NCBI RefSeq assembly: GCF_003097495.1 | Contig: NZ_QEOP01000001.1 | Span: 1,364,001 to 1,428,000 of the forward strand | DNA: 64,000 nt | DNA from: Amnibacterium flavum | GTDB lineage: Bacteria; Actinomycetota; Actinomycetes; Actinomycetales; Microbacteriaceae | Direction: 5' to 3' | The notes under the pieces: model-generated | Database searches by the model: none | Told to the model about the DNA's origin: nothing | Seen by the model: only the letters and a program-made list of their open reading frames with translations | Position numbers and translations under genes: made by a program | In this document: piece after piece, positions 8,055 through 16,351 of the stretch | How positions within the stretch are numbered: the stretch's first letter is position 1 | Layout of the letters: each line of letters opens with the position of its first letter

Positions 8055-8074
8055 TCCGCTCCAGGTGCGCGGAC
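8054..8074. terminator. Possible terminator hairpin between convergent genes
   Basis: GTCCGC at 8054-8059 can pair with GCGGAC at 8069-8074 across a nine-base loop. It lies between a plus-strand gene ending at 8054 and a minus-strand gene ending at 8094. There is no U-tract, so its strength is uncertain. Confidence 0.3.
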
Positions 8075-8093
8075 CAGCAGACCCGCGCCGACC

Positions 8094-8444
8094 TCAGGAT
8101 CTGCAGACGCAGAAGTAATTGCCGTCGGGGTCGGCGAGCACGATGTAGTTCGCGTCGTCCTCGTACCGCCACTCCGGCACCTCTGTCGCTCCCAGATCGA
8201 GGAGCCGAGCGACCTCGGCGGCCTGGTCGTCGGCGTCGAGGTCGAGATGGTGACGTCGACGCTGCTCGGCCGGCGCGGAGACCTGCATGATGTCGACGCG
8301 CTGACCCCGGCCGTCACGCGAGGTGAGGAACGCCCAATCGCCGTCGTCGCCCAGCTCCACGTCGTAGTCGAGGGCAGCCGACCAGAACTCCACAGCACGC
8401 GGGAAGTCGCGTGCGCCGATCACGATGGCACCGATGCCGAGCAT
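8094..8444 (-). CDS. VOC/glyoxalase-fold protein
   Basis: A 116-residue protein of the vicinal-oxygen-chelate superfamily. It shows the beta-alpha-beta-beta-beta pattern, with LGIGAIVIGARDFPRAVEFWSA at the start (two segments), a central RRHHLDLDADD carrying a probable metal-ligand histidine, and the ending IVLADPDGNYFCVC typical of the second repeat. Such proteins include glyoxalases, dioxygenases and antibiotic-binding proteins; which applies here is unknown. The ATG at 8444 aligns with the usual start of the fold; an ATG at 8504 would add 20 residues lacking family likeness. Confidence 0.8.
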   Translation of the reverse strand: MLGIGAIVIGARDFPRAVEFWSAALDYDVELGDDGDWAFLTSRDGRGQRVDIMQVSAPAEQRRRHHLDLDADDQAAEVARLLDLGATEVPEWRYEDDANYIVLADPDGNYFCVCRS

Positions 8445-8488
8445 GGAATCAGTCTGGGCCCGGTGCTCGTCAGATGCCAGAGGTATGC

Positions 8489-8586
8489 GTTTCGCTGCGC
8501 TCAACGGGCGGGGAGGCAGGTGCTCGTTTCGCTGCGCTCAACGGGCGGGGAGGCAGGTGCTCGTTTCGCTGCGCTCAACGGGCGGG
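8489..8586. repeat. 37-base tandem repeat, about 2.7 copies
   Basis: Units beginning GTTTCGCTGCGCTCAACGGG start at 8489, 8526 and 8563, exactly 37 bases apart and essentially identical; the third is shortened. The core TTCGCTGCGCTCAACGGGCGG is also found, inverted and with one change, near 47415. The array lies between the glyoxalase-fold gene start and the moaE stop. Confidence 0.9.
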
Positions 8587-8594
8587 CGCTCGGG

Positions 8595-9008
8595 TCAGAG
8601 GCCGACCCAGTCGCTCTCACCGTCGGGGTAGTGCTGCTTCTTCCAGATCGGGACCTCGACCTTGATCCGGTCGACGAGGAGCTGACAGGCGGCGAACGCG
8701 TCGCCGCGATGCGGGGAGGCGGCGACGGCGACGAGTGCGACGTCGCCGACCGTCAACGCTCCGACACGATGGACCGCTGCCAGCGTCACGCCGGTTTCGG
8801 CGGCGACGGATTCGCACGTCTCGCGGAGGATCCGCGCCGCGTCGGGATGCGAGCTGTAGTCGAGCGCGTTGACCTCGCGTCCGCCGTCGAGCTCGCGGAC
8901 GACACCGCGGAAGGTGACGAGCGCGCCATCCGTCGACGAGAGGACGAGCGCCTCGAGCGTGTCCGCATCGATGGGCGTCTCCGTGACATCCGCGTGGACG
9001 ACGGTCAT
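8595..9008 (-). CDS. moaE: Molybdopterin synthase catalytic subunit MoaE
   Basis: Converts cyclic pyranopterin monophosphate to molybdopterin using MoaD thiocarboxylate. It has 137 residues. GALVTFRGVVRELDGGREV, HRVGALTVGDVALVAVAAS and KVEVPIWKKQHY (with catalytic lysines) are the family blocks in the right order. The ATG at 9008 overlaps the stop of the MoaC-Mog fusion (ATGA). Its partner moaD lies on the other strand about 1.1 kb away. Confidence 0.96.
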   Translation of the reverse strand: MTVVHADVTETPIDADTLEALVLSSTDGALVTFRGVVRELDGGREVNALDYSSHPDAARILRETCESVAAETGVTLAAVHRVGALTVGDVALVAVAASPHRGDAFAACQLLVDRIKVEVPIWKKQHYPDGESDWVGL

Positions 9009-10096
9009 TCGGTACCCCCGTGCTTGTGGCCGTGCCTGTGGCTCTCGCCGTTCGCGTGGCTGCCGTGATCGTGGGGCGCGGGGCCACCCGCGGGGGCGGA
9101 ATCGTGGATGGGCGCCTCGATCGAGTGATCGCCGCCACCCGAGACCTGCGCGAGCAGGTGCTCGAGCACCCCGCTGAGGACCCCGAGCCCGTCGCGTACC
9201 CCGCCGGGCGAACCCGGGAGGTTGACGACGACCGTGCCGCGAGCCAGTCCCGCGACCCCGCGGCTGAGCGCCGAGGTGGGGATCGCCGAACCGGCGTTCC
9301 GGATCGCGTCGGCGAGGCCGGGCAGTTCGCGGTCGAGGAGAGGAGCGGTCGCCTCGGGTGTGGCGTCCGTCGGGCTGGGGCCCGTGCCGCCCGTCGTGAC
9401 CACGATGGCCGGACGCGAGGCCACGATGCGTCGGAGGGTGTCTGCGATGTCGGCATCCGCGACGACGGCGACCTCGTCGATGGTGAGCCCGCGAGCATCG
9501 AGCCAGTCGGCGATGAGAGGACCCGTGGTGTCCTCACGGGTACCGGCGGCCGCGCGGGTCGAGGCGACGACGACCGCCGCGGTCCCCGGACGCAGACTCG
9601 GTGCCGCGACCTGGTCGGCCTGATGGTTCTCGCGGGTCCAGTGCCCGCGTTTGCCGCCGGTCTTCTCGAGCAGCCGGACATCCGTGAGCGTGGCGGCGGG
9701 GTCGACCGCCTTGACCATGTCGTGCAGGGTGAGCCCGGCGATCGTGACCGCGGTGAGCGCCTCCATCTCGACTCCCGTGCGACCGCTCGTCGATGCGGTC
9801 GCGGTGATCGTGACCGAGTCGCCCGCGGGCACCAGATCGATCGAGACCGAATCGAGGGGGAGCGGATGGCAGAGCGGGATGAGGTCGCTCGTGCGCTTCG
9901 CGCCCGCGATGCCGGCGATGCGTGCGGTCGCGAGAGCATCCGCCTTCTTGAGGGCGTCGCGCAGCAGCAGATCCACGACCTCGGCCGTCGTGACGAGGGT
10001 TCCTCCCGCCGTCGCGACGCGCTGGGTGACCTCCTTGCCGCCGACATCGATCATGCGCGCGCGACCGTCGGAGTCGACATGGGTGAGTTCGTTCAC
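9005..10096 (-). CDS. moaC: Fused MoaC-Mog molybdopterin protein with histidine-rich tail
   Basis: A 363-residue fusion. Residues 1-160 are cyclic pyranopterin monophosphate synthase: VGGKEVTQRVATA, KRTSDLIPLCHPLPL and TLHDMVKAVDP with catalytic residues. Residues 165-330 are a MoaB/Mog-type domain, with VTTGGTGPSPTDATPEAT binding molybdopterin for adenylylation. The last 30 residues are rich in His (HDHGSHANGESHRHGHKHGG), which suggests metal binding or storage. The GTG at 10096 overlaps the moeA stop (GTGA). MoaC-MoaB fusions are known in actinobacteria; the His tail is the unusual part. Confidence 0.93.
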   Translation of the reverse strand: MNELTHVDSDGRARMIDVGGKEVTQRVATAGGTLVTTAEVVDLLLRDALKKADALATARIAGIAGAKRTSDLIPLCHPLPLDSVSIDLVPAGDSVTITATASTSGRTGVEMEALTAVTIAGLTLHDMVKAVDPAATLTDVRLLEKTGGKRGHWTRENHQADQVAAPSLRPGTAAVVVASTRAAAGTREDTTGPLIADWLDARGLTIDEVAVVADADIADTLRRIVASRPAIVVTTGGTGPSPTDATPEATAPLLDRELPGLADAIRNAGSAIPTSALSRGVAGLARGTVVVNLPGSPGGVRDGLGVLSGVLEHLLAQVSGGGDHSIEAPIHDSAPAGGPAPHDHGSHANGESHRHGHKHGGTE

Positions 10097-11307
10097 AGCG
10101 GCACCACTTCGATCGCGTCGCCCACGTGCAGGCGAGTGACATTCTCCGGGACATCGAGCAGAGCGTCGGCCGCAGCCATCGTGGCGACGAGATGGGAACT
10201 GGGTCCCGAGACCACGCGGACCCGACCGCCCGGCAGGCGCTCGGCACGCAGCCACTGGCGTCGGTTCGGCACCGAAACGGCCTCGTCGGTCAGGGTGCGC
10301 ACCTCGTTCACGATGGCGGGCAGCCCGGAGAGTCGCCTCAGGACGGGACGCAGGAACACCGCGAAGGACACCTGCGCGCTGACCGGATTACCGGGGAACG
10401 AGACGACGGGCACGCCCTCCACCGTCGTCGTCGCCTGCGGGCCGCCGGGCTGCATCGCGACCTCGGCGACGTCCGCGCCGAGCGGCTCCAGCACGTCGCG
10501 GACGACCTCGAAGTCGCCCTTGGACACCCCACCGGAGGTGATCACGAGATCGGCGGTGCGGACGGCTTCGTCGAGTGCGGCACGGAACGCAGCGTGATCG
10601 TCGCTCGTGCGGGCGATGAGCGCGATCTCGGCACCCGCCTCGCGGGACGCGCTGGCGAGCGCGATCGTGTTCGCGTCGAACACCTGGCCGGGCGCGGGCG
10701 TCTGGCCGGGGGCGACCAGTTCGGCGCCCGAGCTGATGACCGCGACGCGGATGCGCGAGAGCACGGACACCTCCGTCAGGCCCGATGCGGCGAGGGCCGC
10801 GAGGTGGCGGGGTGCGAGCACAGTCCCCTCGGAGAGGATCCGCGCCCCCGTGCGGACATCGGATCCCGGCTCCCGCACATAGTCGCCCGCCGAGCGTGCG
10901 ACGAGAACGGTCAGCCGATCGCCTTCGACGCGGGTGTGCTCGACGGGGACCACGCAGTCGGCGCCCTCGGGGACCACGGCGCCCGTCATGATCCGGGATG
11001 CGGTGCCGCGCGCGAGCGGGCTCGGCGAGGTGGGTGCGGCGGCGATCGTCTCACCGATGGTCAGGGTGACCGGAACGCTCACCAGGTCGCTGCTGGACAG
11101 GGCGAAGCCGTCCATCTGCGAGTTGCGGAACAGCGGTAGGTCGACGGGGGAGAGAACCGGCGCCGCCGTCACCCTGCCGCGCGCGCGCTCGAGGGGGACG
11201 GTCTCGGACCGGAGTGCGATGTCGGCGAGCAGCGCCTCGATGCGGCGCGCGTGCTCGTCGACACTGCGGCGGGGTTCCTCGACGACTCCGTCGTTCGGGG
11301 CGGCCAT
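10093..11307 (-). CDS. moeA: Molybdopterin molybdenumtransferase MoeA
   Basis: Inserts molybdate into adenylylated molybdopterin. It has 404 residues with the four MoeA domains: SQMDGFALSSSDL near residue 65, RIMTGAVVPEGADCVVPVE near 105, the MoCF-type core with AVISSGAELVAPGQ near 190 and ITSGGVSKGDFEVVRDVL near 250, then SFPGNPVSAQVSF. The ATG at 11307 lies two bases past the moeZ stop. It works directly after the Mog domain, whose gene overlaps its stop. Confidence 0.96.
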   Translation of the reverse strand: MAAPNDGVVEEPRRSVDEHARRIEALLADIALRSETVPLERARGRVTAAPVLSPVDLPLFRNSQMDGFALSSSDLVSVPVTLTIGETIAAAPTSPSPLARGTASRIMTGAVVPEGADCVVPVEHTRVEGDRLTVLVARSAGDYVREPGSDVRTGARILSEGTVLAPRHLAALAASGLTEVSVLSRIRVAVISSGAELVAPGQTPAPGQVFDANTIALASASREAGAEIALIARTSDDHAAFRAALDEAVRTADLVITSGGVSKGDFEVVRDVLEPLGADVAEVAMQPGGPQATTTVEGVPVVSFPGNPVSAQVSFAVFLRPVLRRLSGLPAIVNEVRTLTDEAVSVPNRRQWLRAERLPGGRVRVVSGPSSHLVATMAAADALLDVPENVTRLHVGDAIEVVPL

Positions 11308-11309
11308 GC

Positions 11310-12509
11310 TCAGTAGCGGGCGATGCTGGGGTCGATGATGCGGGCCCAGGAGTCGATTCCGCCCTGGAGGTGGGTGCCGGTGAGTCCGGCCCCGCGGAAC
11401 GCCGCGAGCATTCGCTCGGACCGGCCGCCGTGGTGGCAGTAGACGATGATCGGCACGTCGGGATCGAGGGCCTCGACGTCCTCGCGGGTGGTCGAGGACA
11501 TGGGCAGCGAGATGGCGCCGTCGATCGCGGCGATCTCGCGCTCCCACGTTTCGCGCACGTCGATCAACTGGAACTCCGTGCCCGAGCGGCGCAGCGCGTC
11601 GAGTGTCGTGGCGTCGATCTCGTCGGCGGTCTGCCAATCGGCGGCGGGGGTCGCGTCCGCGGTCATGGTGCTCTTCTCCTCGTCCAGGGTGGCCTCGCCG
11701 GGCTCGGCGGGCGCGTCTCCGAGCGTATCTGCGGTGCCTGACCGTCCGGCGGCGGTGCGCCACGGGGCGTCGGGGTCGGCCCCGTAGGCGAGCTCGCGGG
11801 TGCGAGCCGTCCGCGCGTCGTAACTCGTCACCTTGCCGAGCAACGGCTCGGTCGTGCCGCTCAGCACGGCGAGGACCTGGGCTGCCATGAGCGCTCCCGC
11901 GACCGTGCACACCGTGGGCAGGATGCCGCCCTCCGCGCAGGACAGCACCGTGCCCGGTGCGGGCGGCTCGGGGAACAGATCGCGGTAGGTCGGTCCGCGA
12001 CCCTCCCAACTGAGCCCGACCTGTCCGCCGTACTGCGACACGGCACCCCAGACGACCGGGATTCCGCGCCCGCGGGCGAGGTCGTCGACCAGGTAGCGGG
12101 TGTCGAAGTTGTCGCTGCCGTCGACGATCAGGTCGATGTTCTCGAGCAGGCTCGGGCCGGTCTCGGCCGTGAAACGCTCCCGGTGGCCCACGACAACGCC
12201 CGCGCCGAGAGCGGTGAGCGTCTCGACGGCGGAATCCACCTTCGAGCGTCCGACGTCGGCGGCGCCGTGCAGGGACTGGCGCGGCAGGTTGGAGGCCTCG
12301 ACGACATCGTCATCGACCACGTGGACCTCGCCGACGCCTGCCGCGACGATCGCGGGCAGCACCGCGCTGCCGAGTCCGCCCGCCCCGATGACCAGGACGC
12401 GCGCGTCGCGCAGACCGGAGAGTGCGGGGCCGTCGAATCCGGGCAGCACGGTGAACCGATCCCAGCGGCCCTCCAACGAATCGGTGGATGGCAGGGAGAT
12501 GAACGACAT
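11310..12509 (-). CDS. moeZ: MoaD/ThiS-type adenylyltransferase with rhodanese domain (MoeZ/MoeB)
   Basis: A 399-residue E1-like protein that adenylates and sulfurates MoaD-type sulfur carriers. The nucleotide loop VIGAGGLGSAVLPAI is near residue 40, DGSDNFDTRYLVDDL near 125, and SCAEGGILPTVCTVAG marks the crossover cysteine region. After an acidic linker a rhodanese domain carries the catalytic cysteine in VYCHHGGRSERM. The zinc CxxC of enteric MoeB is replaced by TYRDLFPEP, which I recall as normal for mycobacterial MoeZ. The ATG at 12509 begins MSFISLPST. It is the first gene of the moeZ-moeA-moaC-moaE operon. Confidence 0.93.
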   Translation of the reverse strand: MSFISLPSTDSLEGRWDRFTVLPGFDGPALSGLRDARVLVIGAGGLGSAVLPAIVAAGVGEVHVVDDDVVEASNLPRQSLHGAADVGRSKVDSAVETLTALGAGVVVGHRERFTAETGPSLLENIDLIVDGSDNFDTRYLVDDLARGRGIPVVWGAVSQYGGQVGLSWEGRGPTYRDLFPEPPAPGTVLSCAEGGILPTVCTVAGALMAAQVLAVLSGTTEPLLGKVTSYDARTARTRELAYGADPDAPWRTAAGRSGTADTLGDAPAEPGEATLDEEKSTMTADATPAADWQTADEIDATTLDALRRSGTEFQLIDVRETWEREIAAIDGAISLPMSSTTREDVEALDPDVPIIVYCHHGGRSERMLAAFRGAGLTGTHLQGGIDSWARIIDPSIARY

Positions 12510-12550
12510 GCAGCAATCCTGCACCCAGTCGACGCTCGCTCGGCCTGCGG

Positions 12551-14047
12551 TCAGCCGCACCAGTCGGGGAGGAAGCCGGCCATGCCGCCGGCGACGACCC
12601 CGTCGGCGATGTCGACGAAGTAGGTCGTGGTGTTGCTGTAACCGAGGATCAGGTCGTAGTCGTCCGGAACGCCCTCCGAGGTGACCTCGACCGCGAGGAA
12701 CTCGGCATTCGGCGAGACGCAGAAGTCGCCGATGCGGCTCGATTCCGCGGACGGGCGGTAGAGCTCCCTCGTCCACGTCCGGTCGGTGATCCAGATGGAC
12801 GAGGACACACTCGACGGCGTGGTGCTGAAGTCGACCTCGTCGTACACCCGGATGAAGCTGCGATCGCTCAGAACCGAACGCTTGCCGGGGTAAAGGAGGG
12901 GGTCGATGTCCGCTTGCGGCAGCTCGAGTGGGGTGACGTCTCCGCTCAGGAGGTCGATGAGGGAGTCGCCCGACGGGTCGCTGACGACGGCCTCGACGGT
13001 GCCCGGGACGAAGCCCTCGAGCTGGAGATGCTGCCCGAGGGGCTCGACCGAAGCGACGTCGAGGGAGTCGATGAGGTACAGCTGGAGGTCGATGCCCTGC
13101 ACGAGGACGGACGTCGTCCCCGGCACGAAGTACCAGTCGATGACGGGCAGGGGTGCGCCGCCGATTCCCCGGATCTCGGTCGGCACGGCGGATGAGTCGG
13201 TGAAGTCGTAGACGAAGAGCGCGTTGTTGTAGCTGCGCCCACCCGGGTCGGCGCCGCCGTTGATCACGTAGCCGAGAAGATCCGACGACGGGGCCCCGCG
13301 CAGGTCGCGGACCGTGCTCGCGCCCCCGGTATCGATGCGAGCCGTCGTCGACCCGGCAGGTCCGTAGGCGAGGACGAGCGACGGCGAGGAGTCCTCGATG
13401 ACGACGGCCGCGATCGTGTCGTCGACCACGGCGTACTGCTGGATCCGCGGGGCCTCGAAGACCGCCTCGTTGACCGACTCGCCCGAGACGCGGTGACGGA
13501 GGATCTGATCGGGCGCGTCCGACCCGTCCGCTCGCGTCCCGGTGTTCCGGAGGAGCGAGTGGACATCGCTGTCGGGGGTGGCGAAACGGTAGGCCAGCTC
13601 GGAGCTCGCTCCCGTGTAGAGCCCCACCGCGGGATCGATCCGAACCGTGTACTCGGTGTCGTACCGGAGAAGATCGGTGAACCGGACGGTGACGCTGCCG
13701 CCCTCCGCGGACACCTCGAAATCCGCCGCCGGCGTGACCTCGACGGAGCCGGGATCGAGGTGCGCCAGGGACTGGTTCGCGGTCAGCACCAGGCGCTGAC
13801 CGGAACGGGTCGTCGTTCCCTGGATGTTGATCTCCGCCGAGGTCAGTCGCGGTCCCTGAGCGGCGCTGACGAAGCCGAGGCCCACGGCGCCCGCGCCGAG
13901 GAGTGCGATCACGGCCACCGAGAGAATGCGGAAACCACGACGGCTCGGCCCGCGGGATCCCTCTCCCGGACTGTGCGGCTGGGAGGCGTCGTCGTGTCTT
14001 CGGGGGTCAGCGGGCGTCTCATCCGGCCGCGGGCGCTCAATAGACAT
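12551..14047 (-). CDS. Membrane-anchored secreted protein, probable beta-propeller, unknown
   Basis: A 498-residue protein with a charged Pro-rich cytoplasmic start and one helix (ILSVAVIALLGAGAVGLGFVSA, about residues 42-63). A beta-rich extracellular part follows. Residues 70-155 resemble a Big-type domain with LVLTANQSLAHLDPGSVEV and YDTEYTVRID. The rest has repeated strands (YAVVDDTIAAVV, DWYFVPGTTSVLVQG, SVLSDRSFIRVYD) compatible with a beta-propeller. Two late cysteines (DFCVSPN and the terminal DWCG) could pair. I do not recognise the family. It overlaps the TIGR03943-type gene by 11 bases, suggesting one operon. Confidence 0.75.
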   Translation of the reverse strand: MSIERPRPDETPADPRRHDDASQPHSPGEGSRGPSRRGFRILSVAVIALLGAGAVGLGFVSAAQGPRLTSAEINIQGTTTRSGQRLVLTANQSLAHLDPGSVEVTPAADFEVSAEGGSVTVRFTDLLRYDTEYTVRIDPAVGLYTGASSELAYRFATPDSDVHSLLRNTGTRADGSDAPDQILRHRVSGESVNEAVFEAPRIQQYAVVDDTIAAVVIEDSSPSLVLAYGPAGSTTARIDTGGASTVRDLRGAPSSDLLGYVINGGADPGGRSYNNALFVYDFTDSSAVPTEIRGIGGAPLPVIDWYFVPGTTSVLVQGIDLQLYLIDSLDVASVEPLGQHLQLEGFVPGTVEAVVSDPSGDSLIDLLSGDVTPLELPQADIDPLLYPGKRSVLSDRSFIRVYDEVDFSTTPSSVSSSIWITDRTWTRELYRPSAESSRIGDFCVSPNAEFLAVEVTSEGVPDDYDLILGYSNTTTYFVDIADGVVAGGMAGFLPDWCG

Positions 14048-14819
14048 ACGGTTCGGCGGGTTGCTCGGCCGGCGTGATGTCGCTCGGCTCGATGACGGTG
14101 ACCTGGGTGGACGTGATGCTCGGGTTCTCGACGAATCGCCCGGTGACGCTCACCCATTCGTCGACCTCGAACTCGTCGGCCCACCCGGGGTGGTAGACCG
14201 GAACGCCGACCGGCTGAGCGTCAACGGCGCAGCAGGTCACGACGAATCGCGCCACGTAGAAGATGTTCTCGGGGTCGTCCCGATCGGGGGTGACGAAGCC
14301 CACCATCGTCGCGGTCTTGTCGGCGAGGAAGTCGCCGCTCGTTCCCTGCCTCAGCAGTCCGGCCCAGTCCTTCACGGTGAACGAGGTGTAGTCGCCGCCG
14401 ACCAGTTCGGGCGCGTCAGCGTCCGGTGCGCTCGCTGACCCGTTGATGTCGCGCTGCTCCACGGTGGAGGTGGTGAGAGTCGCCGGTGGCAGCACGAGCA
14501 GGGAGGCCGCGGTGGCCGCGATCAGCGCGGCGCTTCCGATGATCCAACCCCACCGGCCCCGCCGCGGAGCCGGCGGCTGCTCGTCGTGTTCGTGGTCGTG
14601 TCCGTGGTCGTGGTCGTGTTCGTTGCCGCGCTGCGGCAGGACTGCGAACGCCACGAGTGCGAATACGGCGGCGATGACGGCCATGACGGTGGTGAAGACG
14701 AAGTAGCGCGGGTGGATGTAGAGACCCAGCTGCCCCGTGGCGGCGAGCCACACGGTCGAGACGATGCCGATCAGGCTCAGCAGTACGCCCCGCCAGCGGG
14801 ACAGGAAACGGCTAGGCAA
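14037..14819 (-). CDS. TIGR03943-family membrane protein
   Basis: A 260-residue protein with three hydrophobic helices (LSLIGIVSTVWLAATG, FTTVMAVIAAVFALVAFAVL, IIGSAALIAATAASLLVL). The second and third are separated by a loop with HDHDHGHDHEHDEQ that could bind metal. An OB-like extracytoplasmic domain follows, with the family mark FVVTCCAVDAQPVGVPVY. In many Gram-positives this family sits beside a UPF0718 permease, exactly as here (8-base overlap), so the two probably form one complex. The transported or sensed substance is unknown. Confidence 0.85.
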   Translation of the reverse strand: MPSRFLSRWRGVLLSLIGIVSTVWLAATGQLGLYIHPRYFVFTTVMAVIAAVFALVAFAVLPQRGNEHDHDHGHDHEHDEQPPAPRRGRWGWIIGSAALIAATAASLLVLPPATLTTSTVEQRDINGSASAPDADAPELVGGDYTSFTVKDWAGLLRQGTSGDFLADKTATMVGFVTPDRDDPENIFYVARFVVTCCAVDAQPVGVPVYHPGWADEFEVDEWVSVTGRFVENPSITSTQVTVIEPSDITPAEQPAEPYVY

Positions 14820-15816
14820 TGAGGTTCACCCCGAAACCGAGGATGGCGCAGCAGAGCGCGACGACGACCGTCAGCCGGATGAGTGTCGCGGCGGTGAAGG
14901 TGGTGCGCAGCAGGGCGAGCATCTTGATATCGACCATCGCGCCGAAGGTGAGGAAGGCGACGATGCTGCCCGGCATGAACGTCGAGCCGAACGAGAGGAT
15001 GAAGAAGGCGTCGACGTTCGAGCAGATGGCGATGATGAAGGCGAGGCTCATCAGCGCGAGGACCGACCAGACCGGATTCGACCCCAGAGCGATGAGGATG
15101 TCGCGCGAGACCCCGACCTGGATGATGCCGGCGATCGCGCAGCCGAGCACCAGGGCGGGCAGCATCGCGCTCGTCTCCTCGGCGAAGCCGATCACGCTGC
15201 GGCGTACTCGCGATCCGCGGAGGGCGTGATCGTCGTGCGCGCGGCAGGTCGCCTCGAATCCGGGGGTCAGCAGCTCGTGCTGACGCGGATGCCTGCTGAA
15301 CAGCCAGCCGACCAGGTTCGCGATCGCGAAGCCGCCGAGGACCCGCCCGATGAGGATTCCGTTGTCCCATCCGAACGCCTGATAGGTCGTGATGATCGTG
15401 ACCGGATTGAGGATGGGCGCGGCGAGCAGGAACGTGATCGACTCCGAGACGGTCAGTCCTTTGATGATCAGCCCGCGGGCCAGCGGCACGTTCCCGCACT
15501 CGCAGACGGGCAGCAGCACTCCGAGCGTCGACATGACCATCCGGCGGAGGGCGGGACGGCGGGGGAGCAGGCGTGTGAACAGCGTCGCAGGGAGCCACAC
15601 CTGGACGAGTATCGACAGCAGCACCCCGAGGAAGACGAAGGGCAGCGACTCGATGAGCACACTGATGGACAGCGTGAAGAAGTCGCGGATCGCCTCGGGC
15701 AGGGTGCTCCCGCCGGAGGCGGGGGAGAAGAGGCGGACCGCCAGCAGGACCGCTGCGGCGATGATGCCGAGGAGGAGTCCACGCAGCGGAGTCACGCGGA
15801 GGCGGTGCGGATGCAT
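14812..15816 (-). CDS. UPF0718-family permease
   Basis: A 334-residue integral membrane protein with about eight to ten helices. The characteristic LPVCECGNVPLARGL is near residue 105, AAPILNPVTIITTYQAFGW follows near 135, and a second-half repeat has IAICSNVDAFFILSF. The cysteine/asparagine motifs line the core in this family, which is related to ArsP-type organoarsenical permeases. It is first in an operon with the TIGR03943 protein and the propeller-like protein. The substrate is unknown; the His-rich partner loop hints at a metal or metalloid, but that is inference. Confidence 0.85.
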   Translation of the reverse strand: MHPHRLRVTPLRGLLLGIIAAAVLLAVRLFSPASGGSTLPEAIRDFFTLSISVLIESLPFVFLGVLLSILVQVWLPATLFTRLLPRRPALRRMVMSTLGVLLPVCECGNVPLARGLIIKGLTVSESITFLLAAPILNPVTIITTYQAFGWDNGILIGRVLGGFAIANLVGWLFSRHPRQHELLTPGFEATCRAHDDHALRGSRVRRSVIGFAEETSAMLPALVLGCAIAGIIQVGVSRDILIALGSNPVWSVLALMSLAFIIAICSNVDAFFILSFGSTFMPGSIVAFLTFGAMVDIKMLALLRTTFTAATLIRLTVVVALCCAILGFGVNLIA

Positions 15817-15916
15817 CCGTTCCAGCGTAGGTCGAGCTCAGCGGCTGCGCCGGTTGCCGCGGCCGATGATGCCGAGTGCCCGCGGTCCGAAGCCGCAGTC
15901 CAATACCCTGAACCCC

Positions 15917-16327
15917 ATGACGGCAGGCCGGATCCGGATCAGCGAGGCGGCAGCGCTCCTCGGGGTGAGCGACGACACGATCCGTCGATGGGGCGAATCG
16001 GGCCGCATCGAGATCGACCGCACGACCCCCGGCCCCGCGACCGTCGACGGAGCGGCTCTCGCATCGCTCGCCGTCAGCGCGGCCGAGGAGTCGACATCGG
16101 CAACCCTCGCGGCCGGTGGCACGTCATCGGCGCGCAACCGGCTGGCGGGAATCGTCACCCGGGTGGTGAAGGACACGGTCATGGCCCAGGTCGAGTTGCA
16201 GGCCGGTCCGTTCCGGCTCGTGTCGCTCATGAGCCGCGAAGCAGCCGATGAGCTCGGCCTCGAAGTCGGCTCGATCGCGGTCGCCTCGGTGAAGGCGACG
16301 AACGTCGTCGTCGATCTTCCCCGCTGA
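15917..16327 (+). CDS. HTH-TOBE molybdate-responsive regulator
   Basis: A 136-residue two-domain protein. Residues 1-45 form a MerR/excisionase-like helix-turn-helix (RISEAAALLGVSDDTIRRW). Residues 75-136 form a single Mop/TOBE domain (NRLAGIVTRVVKDTVMAQV, ending SVKATNVVVDLPR), which binds molybdate or tungstate. It probably senses molybdate and controls modABC, whose genes converge on it from the other side. The ATG at 15917 sits just after a TACCCT-type -10-like box, so the mRNA may be nearly leaderless. The short ModC next door lacks a TOBE domain. Confidence 0.85.
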   Translation: MTAGRIRISEAAALLGVSDDTIRRWGESGRIEIDRTTPGPATVDGAALASLAVSAAEESTSATLAAGGTSSARNRLAGIVTRVVKDTVMAQVELQAGPFRLVSLMSREAADELGLEVGSIAVASVKATNVVVDLPR

Positions 16328-16351
16328 ACCGAGCGCCCGAGCCGGGTGGAG

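Noticed and set aside
7530-8586. CRISPR array from the repeats near 7530 and 8489
   Set aside because: The 8489 units are directly adjacent without unique spacers, the 7530 element is a single palindrome, and no cas genes are present.
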